Shown here: in pieces, positions 27,576 to 36,334 of the stretch
Numbering within the stretch: the first letter of the stretch is position 1
How the letters are laid out: every line of letters begins with the position of its first letter
Source: DATEOR01 sp046733475
GTDB lineage: Bacteria; Actinomycetota; Thermoleophilia; Gaiellales; Gaiellaceae
Assembly: GCA_046733475.1 (NCBI GenBank)
Contig: JBKPPF010000026.1
Coordinates: 11,083-75,082 of the forward strand
Length of the DNA stretch: 64,000 nucleotides
Direction: 5' to 3'
Notes under the pieces: model-generated
Seen by the model: the letters and a program-made list of their open reading frames with translations, nothing else
What the model was told of the DNA's origin: nothing
Databases searched by the model: none
Translations under genes and position numbers: made by a program

Positions 27576-28366
27576 ACGAGCAGGCCGCGGTCGTCTCGCT
27601 CAAGTCGGTGACGAAGGACTTCGCGCGCGGCGGTGTCCGTGCGCTGCAGGAGATCGACCTCGAAGTGCGCCCGGGCGAGTTCGTCTCGCTGATCGGCCCT
27701 TCGGGCTGCGGGAAATCCACGCTTCTCCGCATCATCGGCGACCTCGTCCAGCCGACATCGGGCGACGTCGTGGTCAACGGCAAGCAGGCGCACCAGTCGC
27801 GGCTCGACCGCGACTACGGGATCGTCTTCCAGGACGCCGTTCTCTACGACTGGCGCACTGTTGCCAAGAACATCGCGCTTCCGCTCGAGATGCTCGACTG
27901 GGACCGTGCGCGCCGCTCGGAGCGGGTCGGCGAGATGGTCGAGCTCGTCGAGCTCGCCGGGTTCGAGGACCATTACCCGTGGCAGCTCTCCGGCGGGATG
28001 CAGCAGCGCGTTTCGATCGCGCGTGCGCTTTCCTTCGACCCGCCGCTCCTGCTCATGGACGAGCCGTTCGGCGCTCTCGACGAGATGACGCGCGAGCGAA
28101 TGAACATGGAGCTGCTGCGCATCTGGCGGGAGAGCGGCTCGACGATCGTCTTCGTCACGCACTCGATCGCCGAGGCGGTGTTCCTCTCGACGCGCGTCGT
28201 CGTCCTCTCGCCCCGCCCCGGCCGGATCACGGGGATCGTCGACATCGACCTCCCGCAGCCGCGGAACACGGACACGCGCGAGCAGGAGCGGTTCTTCGAG
28301 CTCGTGACCGAGGTGCGCGAGCTTCTGCGGACGGGTGACCGCTCGGGCGAGGAGCTACCGGCCTGA
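27572..28366 (+). CDS. ABC transporter ATP-binding protein
   Basis: 264 residues from ATG 27572, which shares four bases with the upstream permease stop. Walker A is GPSGCGKST, the signature LSGGMQQRVSIARAL, Walker B LLLMDEPFGALDE, and the switch His FVTHSIAEAVFLS. It powers the importer together with the permeases on either side and the lipoprotein at 29222. The type matches the NitT/TauT/SsuB ATPase branch. A frame open upstream of ATG 27572 lies within the permease gene and is not used. Confidence 0.95.
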   Translation: MNEQAAVVSLKSVTKDFARGGVRALQEIDLEVRPGEFVSLIGPSGCGKSTLLRIIGDLVQPTSGDVVVNGKQAHQSRLDRDYGIVFQDAVLYDWRTVAKNIALPLEMLDWDRARRSERVGEMVELVELAGFEDHYPWQLSGGMQQRVSIARALSFDPPLLLMDEPFGALDEMTRERMNMELLRIWRESGSTIVFVTHSIAEAVFLSTRVVVLSPRPGRITGIVDIDLPQPRNTDTREQERFFELVTEVRELLRTGDRSGEELPA

Positions 28367-28407
28367 GCACCAGCGTCGTCCAGCCCGTCCCGCGGAGCTT
28401 CGGGCGC

Positions 28408-29187
28408 ATGATGGGCCGGAATGCTCGCGACTGGGCTCCCGCGGTCGCTATCTTCGTGCTCGGCATCGCGCTCTGGGAGGGTCTCGTGCGCGGGCTCGAC
28501 GTGCAGCGGTTTCTCCTGCCCGCGCCCTCCGAGATCCTCCGCACGTTCTGGGAGGAGCGTGACACGCTCGTCAGCGCTGGCCTCTTCACCTTCAAGGAAG
28601 CCGTGGGCGGCTTCCTCATCGGCTCCGCCTTCGCGATGATCGTTGCTCTCGTGCTCGCGCGCTGGCGTCCGCTCGGAAACGCGCTCATGCCGTATGCGAT
28701 CGCGGCGAATGCGGTGCCGATCATCGCTTTCGCGCCGATCACGAACAACTGGTTCGGGATCCTCTCGCCGACCTCGAAGATGGCGATCGCGGCGGTGATC
28801 GTCTTCTTCCCGGTGATGGTGAACACGTTGCGCGGGCTGACCTCGGTGCGCCCCGAATCCGTGGAGCTGATGCGCTCCTACGCGGCGCGCGAACGCGACA
28901 TCTTCCGTCGCGTACGCATCCCGACCTCGCTTCCGTATCTCTTCACCGGCTTGAAGGTTGCGACCGTCCTCGCGATGATCGGGGCCATCGTCGGGGATTA
29001 CTTCGGCGGTTCGCAGGATGCGCTCGGGATCCAGATCAGGAGGTCGGCAGGCATTTTCGCGTTCGAGGAAGCATGGGCGGCGATCTTCGTCGCCAGCGTG
29101 CTCGGGATCGCGTTCTACGGAGCGGTTGCGCTCGCGGAGCGGGTCGTCCTGAGCTGGCACCCCTCCGTGCGCGGGGGCCGCGAATGA
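28408..29187 (+). CDS. ABC transporter permease, second subunit
   Basis: 259 residues with about six membrane helices and an EAA loop SVELMRSYAARERDIFRRVR followed by IPTSLPYLFTGLKVATVLAM. It is homologous to the first permease, so the channel is a heterodimer. The frame is open upstream to about 28363, where CTG overlaps the ATPase stop; ATG 28408 or 28411 are the first standard starts, so the true N-terminus may be slightly longer. It is followed 34 bases later by the binding-protein gene. Confidence 0.92.
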   Translation: MMGRNARDWAPAVAIFVLGIALWEGLVRGLDVQRFLLPAPSEILRTFWEERDTLVSAGLFTFKEAVGGFLIGSAFAMIVALVLARWRPLGNALMPYAIAANAVPIIAFAPITNNWFGILSPTSKMAIAAVIVFFPVMVNTLRGLTSVRPESVELMRSYAARERDIFRRVRIPTSLPYLFTGLKVATVLAMIGAIVGDYFGGSQDALGIQIRRSAGIFAFEEAWAAIFVASVLGIAFYGAVALAERVVLSWHPSVRGGRE

Positions 29188-29221
29188 CCGTGAACAACGT
29201 CAGGCAGACGAAAGGGGAACG

Positions 29222-30349
29222 ATGAAGCGTGCTCGGTGGTGGTGGCTGGCCGCCGTTCTCGTGCTGACGCTCGTCGGCGCGGGCTGTGGCGGCGGGAACG
29301 AGGAGTCCAGCGGCGGGACGGGAACGAGCGGCGGCGCGAAGGACAAGGTCACCCTCCAGCTCAAGTGGGTGACGCAGGCGCAGTTCGCCGGCTACTACGC
29401 GGCGAAGGCCCAGGGCTACTACGACGACGAGGGACTCGACGTCGACATCAAGGTCGGCGGCCCCGACATCGTCCCCGAGCAGGTCGTCCTCGGCGGCCAG
29501 GCCGAGTTCGGCATCGACTGGCTCGACAACCTGCTCGCGACGCGCGACCAGAACGGCGACATCGTCAACATCGCCCAGGTCTTCGCGCGAAGCGGGATGA
29601 CCGAGGTTACGTGGGCCGACAGCGGCCTCGACTCGATCGCCTCGCTCAAGGGCAAGAAGGTCGGCGTCTGGCTCGGCGGCAACGAGCACAAGCTCTTCGC
29701 CGCGCTGAACAAGAACGGGATCGACCCGCAGTCCGATGTCGAGGTGGTCGCGCAGCCGTTCGACATGAACCTCTTCCTGAACAGGGAGGTCGACGCGGCG
29801 GCGGCGATGACGTACAACGAGCTGGCGCAGGTGCTCGAGCAGGAGAACCCGGACACGGGCGAGCTCTACACGCTGGACGACCTCAACGTCCTCAAGATGT
29901 CCGATCAGGGCACGGGGGCGCTCGAGGACGGCGTGTTCGTCCGCGGCGACTGGATCCAGGACGAGGCCAACCAGGACATCGCGACGCGTTTCCTGAAGGC
30001 GAGCTTCAAGGGCTGGATCTTCTGCCGCGACAACCCTGACGAGTGCCTCCAGATTGTGCTCGACAACGGGCCGACCCTCGGTGAGGGCCATCAGCGCTGG
30101 CAGCTGAACGAAGTCAACAAGCTGATCTGGCCGAACGACCTCGGCATCGGCGTCATGAACCCGGACGACTTCGCCAACACGGCGAAGATCGCGATCGACT
30201 ACGGCGTGATCAAGAACGAGGCGTCGAGCGACGCCTACATCGACACGTACGCGAAGGCGGCGGTCGAAGCGCTCAAGGCCGACGGCGTCGACGTCAACGG
30301 CGCGAGCTGGCAGGCGCCGACCGTCGAAGTCACGGCGGGCGGGGAATAG
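29222..30349 (+). CDS. ABC transporter substrate-binding lipoprotein, NMT1/THI5-like
   Basis: 375 residues. The lipobox VLTLVGAGCGGG puts lipid on Cys near residue 23, followed by a Ser/Gly linker. The NMT1/THI5-like domain starts VTLQLKWVTQAQFAGYYAAK, AQGYYDDEGLDVDIKVGGPD, typical of proteins that bind pyrimidine-like or aromatic N-heterocycles. A good ribosome site (AAAGGGG) precedes ATG 29222. It supplies substrate to the permease pair at 26751 and 28408. Because a dihydropyrimidinase follows in the same direction, pyrimidines or hydantoins are the best guess. Confidence 0.92.
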   Translation: MKRARWWWLAAVLVLTLVGAGCGGGNEESSGGTGTSGGAKDKVTLQLKWVTQAQFAGYYAAKAQGYYDDEGLDVDIKVGGPDIVPEQVVLGGQAEFGIDWLDNLLATRDQNGDIVNIAQVFARSGMTEVTWADSGLDSIASLKGKKVGVWLGGNEHKLFAALNKNGIDPQSDVEVVAQPFDMNLFLNREVDAAAAMTYNELAQVLEQENPDTGELYTLDDLNVLKMSDQGTGALEDGVFVRGDWIQDEANQDIATRFLKASFKGWIFCRDNPDECLQIVLDNGPTLGEGHQRWQLNEVNKLIWPNDLGIGVMNPDDFANTAKIAIDYGVIKNEASSDAYIDTYAKAAVEALKADGVDVNGASWQAPTVEVTAGGE

Positions 30350-30369
30350 CTGAACCACTGAATGCACAC

Positions 30370-30402
30370 GGTGGCCGCCGGAGGGATACTTCGGCGGCCA
30401 CC
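30370..30402 (+). terminator. Intercistronic GC hairpin after the binding-protein gene
   Basis: A perfect 11-base stem (30370-30380 with 30392-30402) enclosing an 11-base loop. No T-run follows, so it may stabilise the upstream mRNA or partially terminate transcription rather than act as a classical intrinsic terminator. It precedes the hydantoinase gene, whose ribosome site AAGGAGGG lies at about 30410. Confidence 0.6.
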
Positions 30403-30423
30403 CGCTTCAAGGAGGGAAGAACG

Positions 30424-31833
30424 ATGTCCGTTCTGATCAAGGGCGGCCGCGTGATCACGGCTGCGGACGACTACGTCGGCGACGTCTACGTCGAAGGCGA
30501 GAGGGTCTCGCTGATCGGCGAGTCGCTCGACGTCGAGGCCGACAAGGTCATCGACGCGAGCGGCAAGTACGTGCTCCCGGGCTGCGTCGACCCGCATACC
30601 CATCTCGACATGCCTTTCGGAGGCACGACCACGATCGACGACGTCGAGTCGGGGCAGACCGCGGCGGCCTTCGGCGGGACGACCTGCCACGTCGACTTCA
30701 TCATCCAGCCGCAGGGCTCGTCCTTCGCCGACGCGTTCGACGACTGGCGGTCGAAGGCAAACGGCAAGCAGGTGATCGACATGGGCTACCACATGGCGGT
30801 CACCGACCTCCGCGAGGGCGGCTCCCTCGAGGAGCTCGCCTCGCTGCCCGACCAGGGCATCACCTCCTACAAGCTCTTCATGGCCTACAAGGGCGCGCTC
30901 ATGGTCGACGACGAGACGCTCTTCAAGACCATGGAGGTCGCCGCCGAGACCGGTGCGCTCGTCATGGTCCACGCCGAGAACGGCGACGCCATCGACGTCC
31001 TCGTCAAGAAGGCCCTTGCCGAGGGGAAGACGGAGCCGAAGTACCACGCGCTCACCCGCCCGCCCGAGACCGAGGGCGAGGCGACGAACCGCGCCATCCA
31101 GCTCGCGCGCGTGGCCGGCTGCGCGCTCTACGTCGTCCACGTCTCGTGCCACGAGTCGGTCGAGCCGATCGCCCTCGCCCGCGAGAAGGGCTGGAACGTC
31201 TTCGGCGAGACCTGCACGCAGTACTTCTTCGTGGACTACACGTTCCTCGAGAAGCCGAACTTCGAGGGAGCGAAGTACGTCTACACGCCGCCGCCGCGGG
31301 ACAAGGCGAATCAGGAGATCCTCTGGGCGGCTGTCCGCAACGACGTCCTCTCGGCGATCTCGACCGATCACTGCGCCTTCCTCTGGGACGGGCAGAAGTC
31401 GATCGGCAAGGACGATTTCTCCAAGATCCCGAACGGCGGGCCGGGCCTCGAGAACCGGCTGCACATGATCCACGAGTTCGGTGTCCGCCAGGGCCGGATC
31501 AGCCTCAACCGCATGGTCGAGCTCCTCGCCACCAATCCCGCGAAGCTCTTTGGCCTCTATCCGAGGAAGGGCACGATCGCCGTCGGCTCTGATGCCGACA
31601 TCGTCGTCTTCGACCCCACGAAGAACCACACGATCACCGCCGCCTCCCAGCACTCGAAGACGGACTACAACCTCTACGAGGGCATCGAGGTCACCGGCAC
31701 TCCCGAGACCGTCCTTCTGCGGGGGAACGTCCTCGTGGAGGGCGGCGAGCTCGTCGCCGAGCCGGGGATTGGACAGTTCGTCAAGCGGGCACGCTTCGGG
31801 AAGCAACTGACCGCGGTCGAGACCGCGGCCTGA
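30424..31833 (+). CDS. hydA: Dihydropyrimidinase / hydantoinase (cyclic amidohydrolase)
   Basis: 469 residues, the family's usual length. The metal site is built by DPHTHLDMPFGG (HxH), the carbamylated Lys in SYKLFMAYKG, ALVMVHAENGD, LYVVHVSCHES, and the Asp in AISTDHCAF. The enzyme opens dihydropyrimidine or hydantoin rings in the cytosol. The substrate-loop residues cannot settle whether it is a true dihydropyrimidinase or an allantoinase-like variant. Context: the ABC importer upstream supplies an N-heterocycle, and a urate-to-allantoin pathway lies at 38-42 kb. The ribosome site AAGGAGGG sits before ATG 30424. Confidence 0.93.
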   Translation: MSVLIKGGRVITAADDYVGDVYVEGERVSLIGESLDVEADKVIDASGKYVLPGCVDPHTHLDMPFGGTTTIDDVESGQTAAAFGGTTCHVDFIIQPQGSSFADAFDDWRSKANGKQVIDMGYHMAVTDLREGGSLEELASLPDQGITSYKLFMAYKGALMVDDETLFKTMEVAAETGALVMVHAENGDAIDVLVKKALAEGKTEPKYHALTRPPETEGEATNRAIQLARVAGCALYVVHVSCHESVEPIALAREKGWNVFGETCTQYFFVDYTFLEKPNFEGAKYVYTPPPRDKANQEILWAAVRNDVLSAISTDHCAFLWDGQKSIGKDDFSKIPNGGPGLENRLHMIHEFGVRQGRISLNRMVELLATNPAKLFGLYPRKGTIAVGSDADIVVFDPTKNHTITAASQHSKTDYNLYEGIEVTGTPETVLLRGNVLVEGGELVAEPGIGQFVKRARFGKQLTAVETAA

Positions 31834-31849
31834 CTGCAAGGAGGCGGAC

Positions 31850-32020
31850 TTGGCTGCACCGGAGCGTCGCTACGGCCCGGGAGCGGGAATCACGCTCGGC
31901 GGCATCATCGTCATCGTCGGGATCCTCATCCTGCTCTTCTGGAGCGTGATCCTCGGCATCATCGTCATCGTGCTCGGCCTGCTCGCGTTCGGAGGCTTCG
32001 CCCGCGGCCGTTGGTACTAA
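31850..32020 (+). CDS. 56-residue two-helix membrane protein (TTG start)
   Basis: An ORF from TTG 31850 with a perfect AAGGAGG five bases upstream (31839-31845). It encodes MAAPERRYGPGAG and then two hydrophobic stretches, ITLGGIIVIVGILILLFWSV and ILGIIVIVLGLLAFGGFA, joined with almost no loop, and ends in the basic RGRWY. A helical hairpin in the membrane is expected. It lies 16 bases after the hydantoinase stop and its last four bases overlap the convergent fbiC gene. It is too short for standard ORF calling. Function unknown; possibly a small membrane partner of the upstream operon. Confidence 0.7.
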   Translation: MAAPERRYGPGAGITLGGIIVIVGILILLFWSVILGIIVIVLGLLAFGGFARGRWY

Positions 32021-34287
32021 CCGACTGCTAGGCCGGGCCTGATCAGTCGCTTCGGCCGCTCGAGGCCCGCCTCGCTCACGTGCGGGTTGAGCGGCTCCGA
32101 GAGCGGCAGCGCTCCGTAGGAGATCCGCCTACGTTCCTCGGGAGGAGTGCCGTAGAGCGTCGTCCGCTGCCTCGGCGTGCGCCCGATGGCGCGGATCGCT
32201 TCCTCCATTCCCTCGGGCGGCATCTCCTGGCCGTGTGAGGCACCGGCCGCCCGCGAGATCGACTCGTTCATGAGCGTGCCACCGAGGTCGTTCGCGCCGG
32301 CCTCGAGGCACGCCTGCGCGCCCTCGACGCCCATCTTCACCCACGACGTCTGGATGTTCTGGATGGAGGGATGCAGAGCCAACCGCGCGACCGCGTGCAT
32401 GAGCACGGCCTCGCGGAAGGTCGGTCCCGGCCGCGCCCCGCCCTTCAGGTAGATCGGCGCCTCCATGTGCACGAAGGGAAGGGGCACGAACTCGGTGAAG
32501 CCGCGCGTCCCCCTCTGCAGCTCGCGTACGGCGATCAGATGCCTGGCCCAGCTGCGAGGGCCTTCGATCGACCCGAACATGATGGTCGCCGTCGAGCGCA
32601 GGCCGGCTTCGTGCGCCGTCTCATGCACCTCGAGCCACTGCTCGGTCGTGACCTTGTCCGGGCAGAGGATCCGCCGCACCTCGTCGTCGAGGATCTCGGC
32701 GGCCGTGCCTGGTAGCGAGGCAAGGCCCGCGTCGCTCAGGCGCGCGAGGTAGTCGGCGAGCGGGAGTCCGAGCGTCGCGGCGCCCTGCCAGACCTCGAGC
32801 GCCGAGAAGGCGTGCACGTGCAGGTCGGGCAGCTCGCGCTTGATCGCCTCGACGAGCTCGACGTAGTAGTCCCCGGTGAACGCGGGGTGGATGCCGCCCT
32901 GCAGGCAGACCTCGACCGCGCCGCGCTCCCAGGCCTCGCGGCAGCGGCGGACGACCTCGTCGAGTGGCACGAGGTAGGGCGCGCCGCGCAGGTTCTCCGC
33001 CAGCTTCCCCTTCGAAAAGGCGCAGAAGCCGCAGCGGAAGTAGCAGACGTTCGTGTAGTTGATGTTGCGCGTGACGACGTAGGTGACCTCGTCGCCGCTC
33101 GTCTCGCGGCGGAGCTCGTCCGCGGCTGCGAGTACGGCGCCGAGCTCCGGGCCGCGCGCCTGAAAGAGCGCCGTGATCGCGTCCTCGTCCAGCTCGCCGT
33201 CGGCTAGGAGGGGCTCCGCCCGGGGCAGCCGCGGCGGCCGGCTCTCGACCCCTGCTGCCCAACGGTCTTCGCGTGCGAGCCCGTCGGCGTCTGCGTGCTT
33301 CAAGATTTCCTGGGCGAGGCGCGGGTCAGCCCAGCGGTCGAGGTCGGCGACGTACTCCGGATAGACGGGAAGCCGCGGCGCGAGCGCGAAGCCGGCGGCC
33401 TCCGTCGCCTCGCGGAGGCGGTCGAGCCCCGGCCACGGAGCCTCGGGGTTCACGTGATCGACGGTGATTGGGGAGATGCCGCCCCAGTCGTCGATTCCCG
33501 CCTCGAGGAGGCGCGGAAAGTCGCCGTAGGAGAGGTTCGGCGGCACCTGGAGGTGCATCGCGGGCCCGAGCACGTCGCGGGCGGCGCGCGCCGTCCAGAG
33601 GAGGTCCTCCAGCGACGGCTCCGGCGCGCCGGCCATCTTCGTCCCCGGCTTCGAGCGGAAGTTCTGGACGATGACCTCCTGGACGTGGCCGTAGCATTCG
33701 TGCAGGTCGCGGATCGCTTCGAGGGCCTCCAGCCGCTCCTCCCGCGTCTCCCCGATCCCGATGAGGATTCCCGTGGTGAACGGGATCTGGAGCTCGCCGG
33801 CGAGGCGGATGGTCTCCAGGCGCCGCTCGGGGAGCTTGTCCGGGGAGCCGTGGTGCGGCATACCCTTCTGGGACAACCGTGCCGAGGCCGTCTCCAGCAT
33901 GATCCCCTGCGAGGCCGAGACCGTCCGGAGAAGGGCCAGCTCCTCGCGCGTCATCACGCCGGGGTTTACATGGGGGAGTAGCCCGGTCTGGGCCAGGACG
34001 AGCTCGCACATGCGGGCGAGGTATTCGATCGTCGTCTCGCAGTCGAGCTCGGCGAGCTCCTCGCGCGCGGCGCGGTAACGGAGCTCCGGCTTGTCTCCGA
34101 GAGTGAAGAGCGCCTCGTGGCAGCCGGCCTCGGCCCCCGCGCGTGCGATCTCGAGAACCTCGTCGGCGCGCATGTACGCACGCTCTCCGCGGCGGGGCGG
34201 CTGCGCGAAGGTGCAGTAGTGGCAGACGTCCCGGCAGAGCTTCGTCAGCGGGATGAAGACCTTGGGCGAATAGGTGATCAGCGGCAT
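32017..34287 (-). CDS. fbiC: FO synthase, bifunctional CofG/CofH-type radical SAM enzyme
   Basis: 756 residues with two radical SAM domains fused, as in actinobacterial FbiC. The first has CRDVCHYCTFAQPP (CxxxCxxC) and matches CofG-like sequences; the second, about residue 400 on, has the cluster site CYFRCGFCAFSKG and matches CofH. Together they make the deazaflavin FO from tyrosine and 5-amino-6-ribitylamino-uracil. It begins 10 bases inside the end of cofC, so the two are one operon. At the 3' end it overlaps the small membrane gene by four bases. Confidence 0.96.
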   Translation of the reverse strand: MPLITYSPKVFIPLTKLCRDVCHYCTFAQPPRRGERAYMRADEVLEIARAGAEAGCHEALFTLGDKPELRYRAAREELAELDCETTIEYLARMCELVLAQTGLLPHVNPGVMTREELALLRTVSASQGIMLETASARLSQKGMPHHGSPDKLPERRLETIRLAGELQIPFTTGILIGIGETREERLEALEAIRDLHECYGHVQEVIVQNFRSKPGTKMAGAPEPSLEDLLWTARAARDVLGPAMHLQVPPNLSYGDFPRLLEAGIDDWGGISPITVDHVNPEAPWPGLDRLREATEAAGFALAPRLPVYPEYVADLDRWADPRLAQEILKHADADGLAREDRWAAGVESRPPRLPRAEPLLADGELDEDAITALFQARGPELGAVLAAADELRRETSGDEVTYVVTRNINYTNVCYFRCGFCAFSKGKLAENLRGAPYLVPLDEVVRRCREAWERGAVEVCLQGGIHPAFTGDYYVELVEAIKRELPDLHVHAFSALEVWQGAATLGLPLADYLARLSDAGLASLPGTAAEILDDEVRRILCPDKVTTEQWLEVHETAHEAGLRSTATIMFGSIEGPRSWARHLIAVRELQRGTRGFTEFVPLPFVHMEAPIYLKGGARPGPTFREAVLMHAVARLALHPSIQNIQTSWVKMGVEGAQACLEAGANDLGGTLMNESISRAAGASHGQEMPPEGMEEAIRAIGRTPRQRTTLYGTPPEERRRISYGALPLSEPLNPHVSEAGLERPKRLIRPGLAVG

Positions 34288-34832
34288 GCGACAATCGCCT
34301 CGTAGTCCTCGGGCCGGTCCACGTCCAGGGCGAGCAGGGGGTCGTCGATGACCGCGGGCTCGAGCCCGGCCGCGCGCGCGGCGCCGAGCATCTCCTCGAC
34401 CGGGACTCCGAACGGAGGGACGAAGCCGTTCACCGCCCGGAGCGCGAGCGCGTTCACACCGCCGTCGCGCGATGGGGCGAGGGCGAGGGGTCTGGCGGCC
34501 GTCGCGAGCGCGTCGAGGGACTCCGGGCGCACGAGCGGGCAGTCAGCCATAACGACCAGAGCTCCTGCCCGGGCGCGCTCGTCCCGCAGGGCCAGCGCGA
34601 TTGCGTCCGCGTGCCCGGTGCCCGCGTCCCGGAGGACATCGACGCCGTCGGGCCCGAACCCCGGATCCGGTGTCACGAGTAGCGTTCCCGTGATGCTCCC
34701 CGCCCCGGCACACGCCTCGAGAACCCGCTCGAGCATGTCGAGTACGAGCCGCGTTCGCTCTTCGGGGAGGAGCAGGGGCGCCAGACGCGTCTTCGCGCCG
34801 TCGCGGCCCTTCACCGGGACGACCGCCAGCAC
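34278..34832 (-). CDS. cofC: 2-phospho-L-lactate (phosphoenolpyruvate) guanylyltransferase
   Basis: 184 residues from GTG 34832, giving the expected start VLAVVPVKGRDGAKTRLAPL, where V-P-x-K-x-x-x-x-x-K-x-R-L is the nucleotide-binding signature of CofC/FbiD. Further parts are VVMADCPLVRP and ALAPSRDGGVNALALR. It activates phospholactate or PEP with GTP to make the nucleotide donor for CofD. The frame is open further upstream but that sequence lies inside cofD and has no family match. It starts only three bases from the divergent cofD gene. Confidence 0.93.
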   Translation of the reverse strand: MLAVVPVKGRDGAKTRLAPLLLPEERTRLVLDMLERVLEACAGAGSITGTLLVTPDPGFGPDGVDVLRDAGTGHADAIALALRDERARAGALVVMADCPLVRPESLDALATAARPLALAPSRDGGVNALALRAVNGFVPPFGVPVEEMLGAARAAGLEPAVIDDPLLALDVDRPEDYEAIVACR

Positions 34833-34835
34833 GCC

Positions 34836-35744
34836 GTGAGGATAGCCGTGCTGGCCGGGGGCCTCGGCGGCTCGCGCTGCGTCCATGCGCTCTCGCTCGC
34901 GGCCGGTCCCGAGCACGTGACCGCAATCGGGAACGTCGGCGACGACCTGGAGATGTGGGATCTGCGCGTCTCCCCGGACCTCGACACGATCATGTACACG
35001 CTGGCCGGCCTCCTCGACGAGGAGCGCGGGTGGGGCGTGCGCGGCGACACGTACCACGCCATGGCTGTTGCCGACCAGGCGGGGCGAGAGACCTGGTTCA
35101 CCCTCGGCGACCAGGATGCGCGCCTGCACATGCTGCGTACGAGGATGCTGAAGAAAGGCGAGCCGCTCTCCACCGTGACGCAGAAGCTCGCCGAGGACCT
35201 CGGAGTCGCCGTCCGGCTCATCCCGGCGACCGACGACCGGCTGCGGACGAAGATCCAGACGCCGGACGGCGAACTCGACTTCCAGGAGTGGTTCGTGCGC
35301 CGCCGCCATGCCGACCGCGTCGACGGCGTTCGCTTCGAGGGCGCCGAGGCGTCGCGGCCTGCACCCGGAGTCGTCGAGGCGATCGCCGAGGCCGACGTCG
35401 TCGTCATCGCGCCGTCGAACCCCTTCGTCTCGATTCGACCGATCCTCGCCGTGCCCGGGATCGAGGAGGTGCTGCGCGAAAGGCGCGTCGCTGCGATCTC
35501 GCCCCTCGTCGGCGGGAAGGCGGTGCGCGGCCCCCTCGCCGAGATGATGGCAAGCCTCGGGCACGAGCCTGGCGCGGCCGGAGTCCGAGAGCTCTACGGC
35601 GATCTCATCTCAACCTTCGTCCTCGACAGGGAGGACGCGGCGCTGGCGGATGCGATCCCCGGAGCCGTCGCCTGCGACACGGTTATGGTTTTCCCCGAGC
35701 GGCGGGCAGAGGTCGGCCGCGGGCTTCTGGAGGCGATCGGATGA
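34836..35744 (+). CDS. cofD: 2-phospho-L-lactate transferase (FbiA/CofD)
   Basis: 302 residues from GTG 34836, matching the family start VRIAVLAGGLGGSRCVHALS. Other marks are TAIGNVGDDLEMWDLRVSPD, DLDTIMYTLAGLLDEERGWG and VVIAPSNPFVSIRPIL. It transfers the phospholactyl (or enolpyruvyl) group from the CofC product onto FO, making F420-0. It overlaps the ATG of the F420:NADP oxidoreductase gene by four bases. Both divergent start codons lie within five bases of each other, so their promoters must sit inside the opposite gene. Confidence 0.95.
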   Translation: MRIAVLAGGLGGSRCVHALSLAAGPEHVTAIGNVGDDLEMWDLRVSPDLDTIMYTLAGLLDEERGWGVRGDTYHAMAVADQAGRETWFTLGDQDARLHMLRTRMLKKGEPLSTVTQKLAEDLGVAVRLIPATDDRLRTKIQTPDGELDFQEWFVRRRHADRVDGVRFEGAEASRPAPGVVEAIAEADVVVIAPSNPFVSIRPILAVPGIEEVLRERRVAAISPLVGGKAVRGPLAEMMASLGHEPGAAGVRELYGDLISTFVLDREDAALADAIPGAVACDTVMVFPERRAEVGRGLLEAIG

Positions 35745-36334
35745 TCGGAATCGTGGGCGGCACCGGCGACTTCGGCCAGGGCCTGGCGGAGCGGCTCAGG
35801 CGTGCCGGGGAGGAGGTCGAGCTCGGCTCGCGGACTCCTCACGACGAGTTCGTCTCCAACCGCGACTGCGCCCAGGACTCGGACATCGTCTTCCTCTCGG
35901 TGCCGCCGGCAGGGCTCGCCGAGATGTGCGCGAACCTGACCGCAGACCTCGAGGGCAAGATCGTCGTCAGCGTCGCGAGCCCCGTCTCGTTCAAAGACGG
36001 TAAGCCCGGGGCCGAGCCGGGGGAGCTCTCGCTCGCCGAGCTCGGAGCGCAGGCCGCCCCGGGAGCGCGGATGGTCGCCGGGTTCCACACGGTGAGCGCG
36101 AAGGCCCTGGCCAGGGTGGACGAGCCGCTCGACGAGGACGTCATCCTCTGTGGCGACGACGAGGGGGCGAAGGCGGTCGTCGCCGCTCTCGCCGAGCGCC
36201 TCGTCGAAGGGCGAGCCGTGGACGCCGGCAGGCTCGAGGTCGCTCGCTGGCTCGAGCCGCTCACCGCGGTCCTCCTGAACGTGAACCGCCGCTACAAGGT
36301 GTCGAGCGGGGTCAAGGTCACCGGCCTGCCGTGA
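35741..36334 (+). CDS. fno: F420-dependent NADP reductase
   Basis: 197 residues from ATG 35741. The N-terminus MIGIVGGTGDFGQGLAERLR is the GxGxxG Rossmann loop of NPDG enzymes, followed by VELGSRTPHDEFVSN. Later segments SDIVFLSVPPAGLAEMCANL and VAGFHTVSAKALARVDEPLD match the F420-binding region of Fno. The enzyme transfers hydride between reduced F420 and NADP+, linking the two cofactor pools. It overlaps cofD (ATGA) and its stop overlaps the corA start (GTGA). Cofactor direction cannot be decided from sequence. Confidence 0.9.
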   Translation: MIGIVGGTGDFGQGLAERLRRAGEEVELGSRTPHDEFVSNRDCAQDSDIVFLSVPPAGLAEMCANLTADLEGKIVVSVASPVSFKDGKPGAEPGELSLAELGAQAAPGARMVAGFHTVSAKALARVDEPLDEDVILCGDDEGAKAVVAALAERLVEGRAVDAGRLEVARWLEPLTAVLLNVNRRYKVSSGVKVTGLP

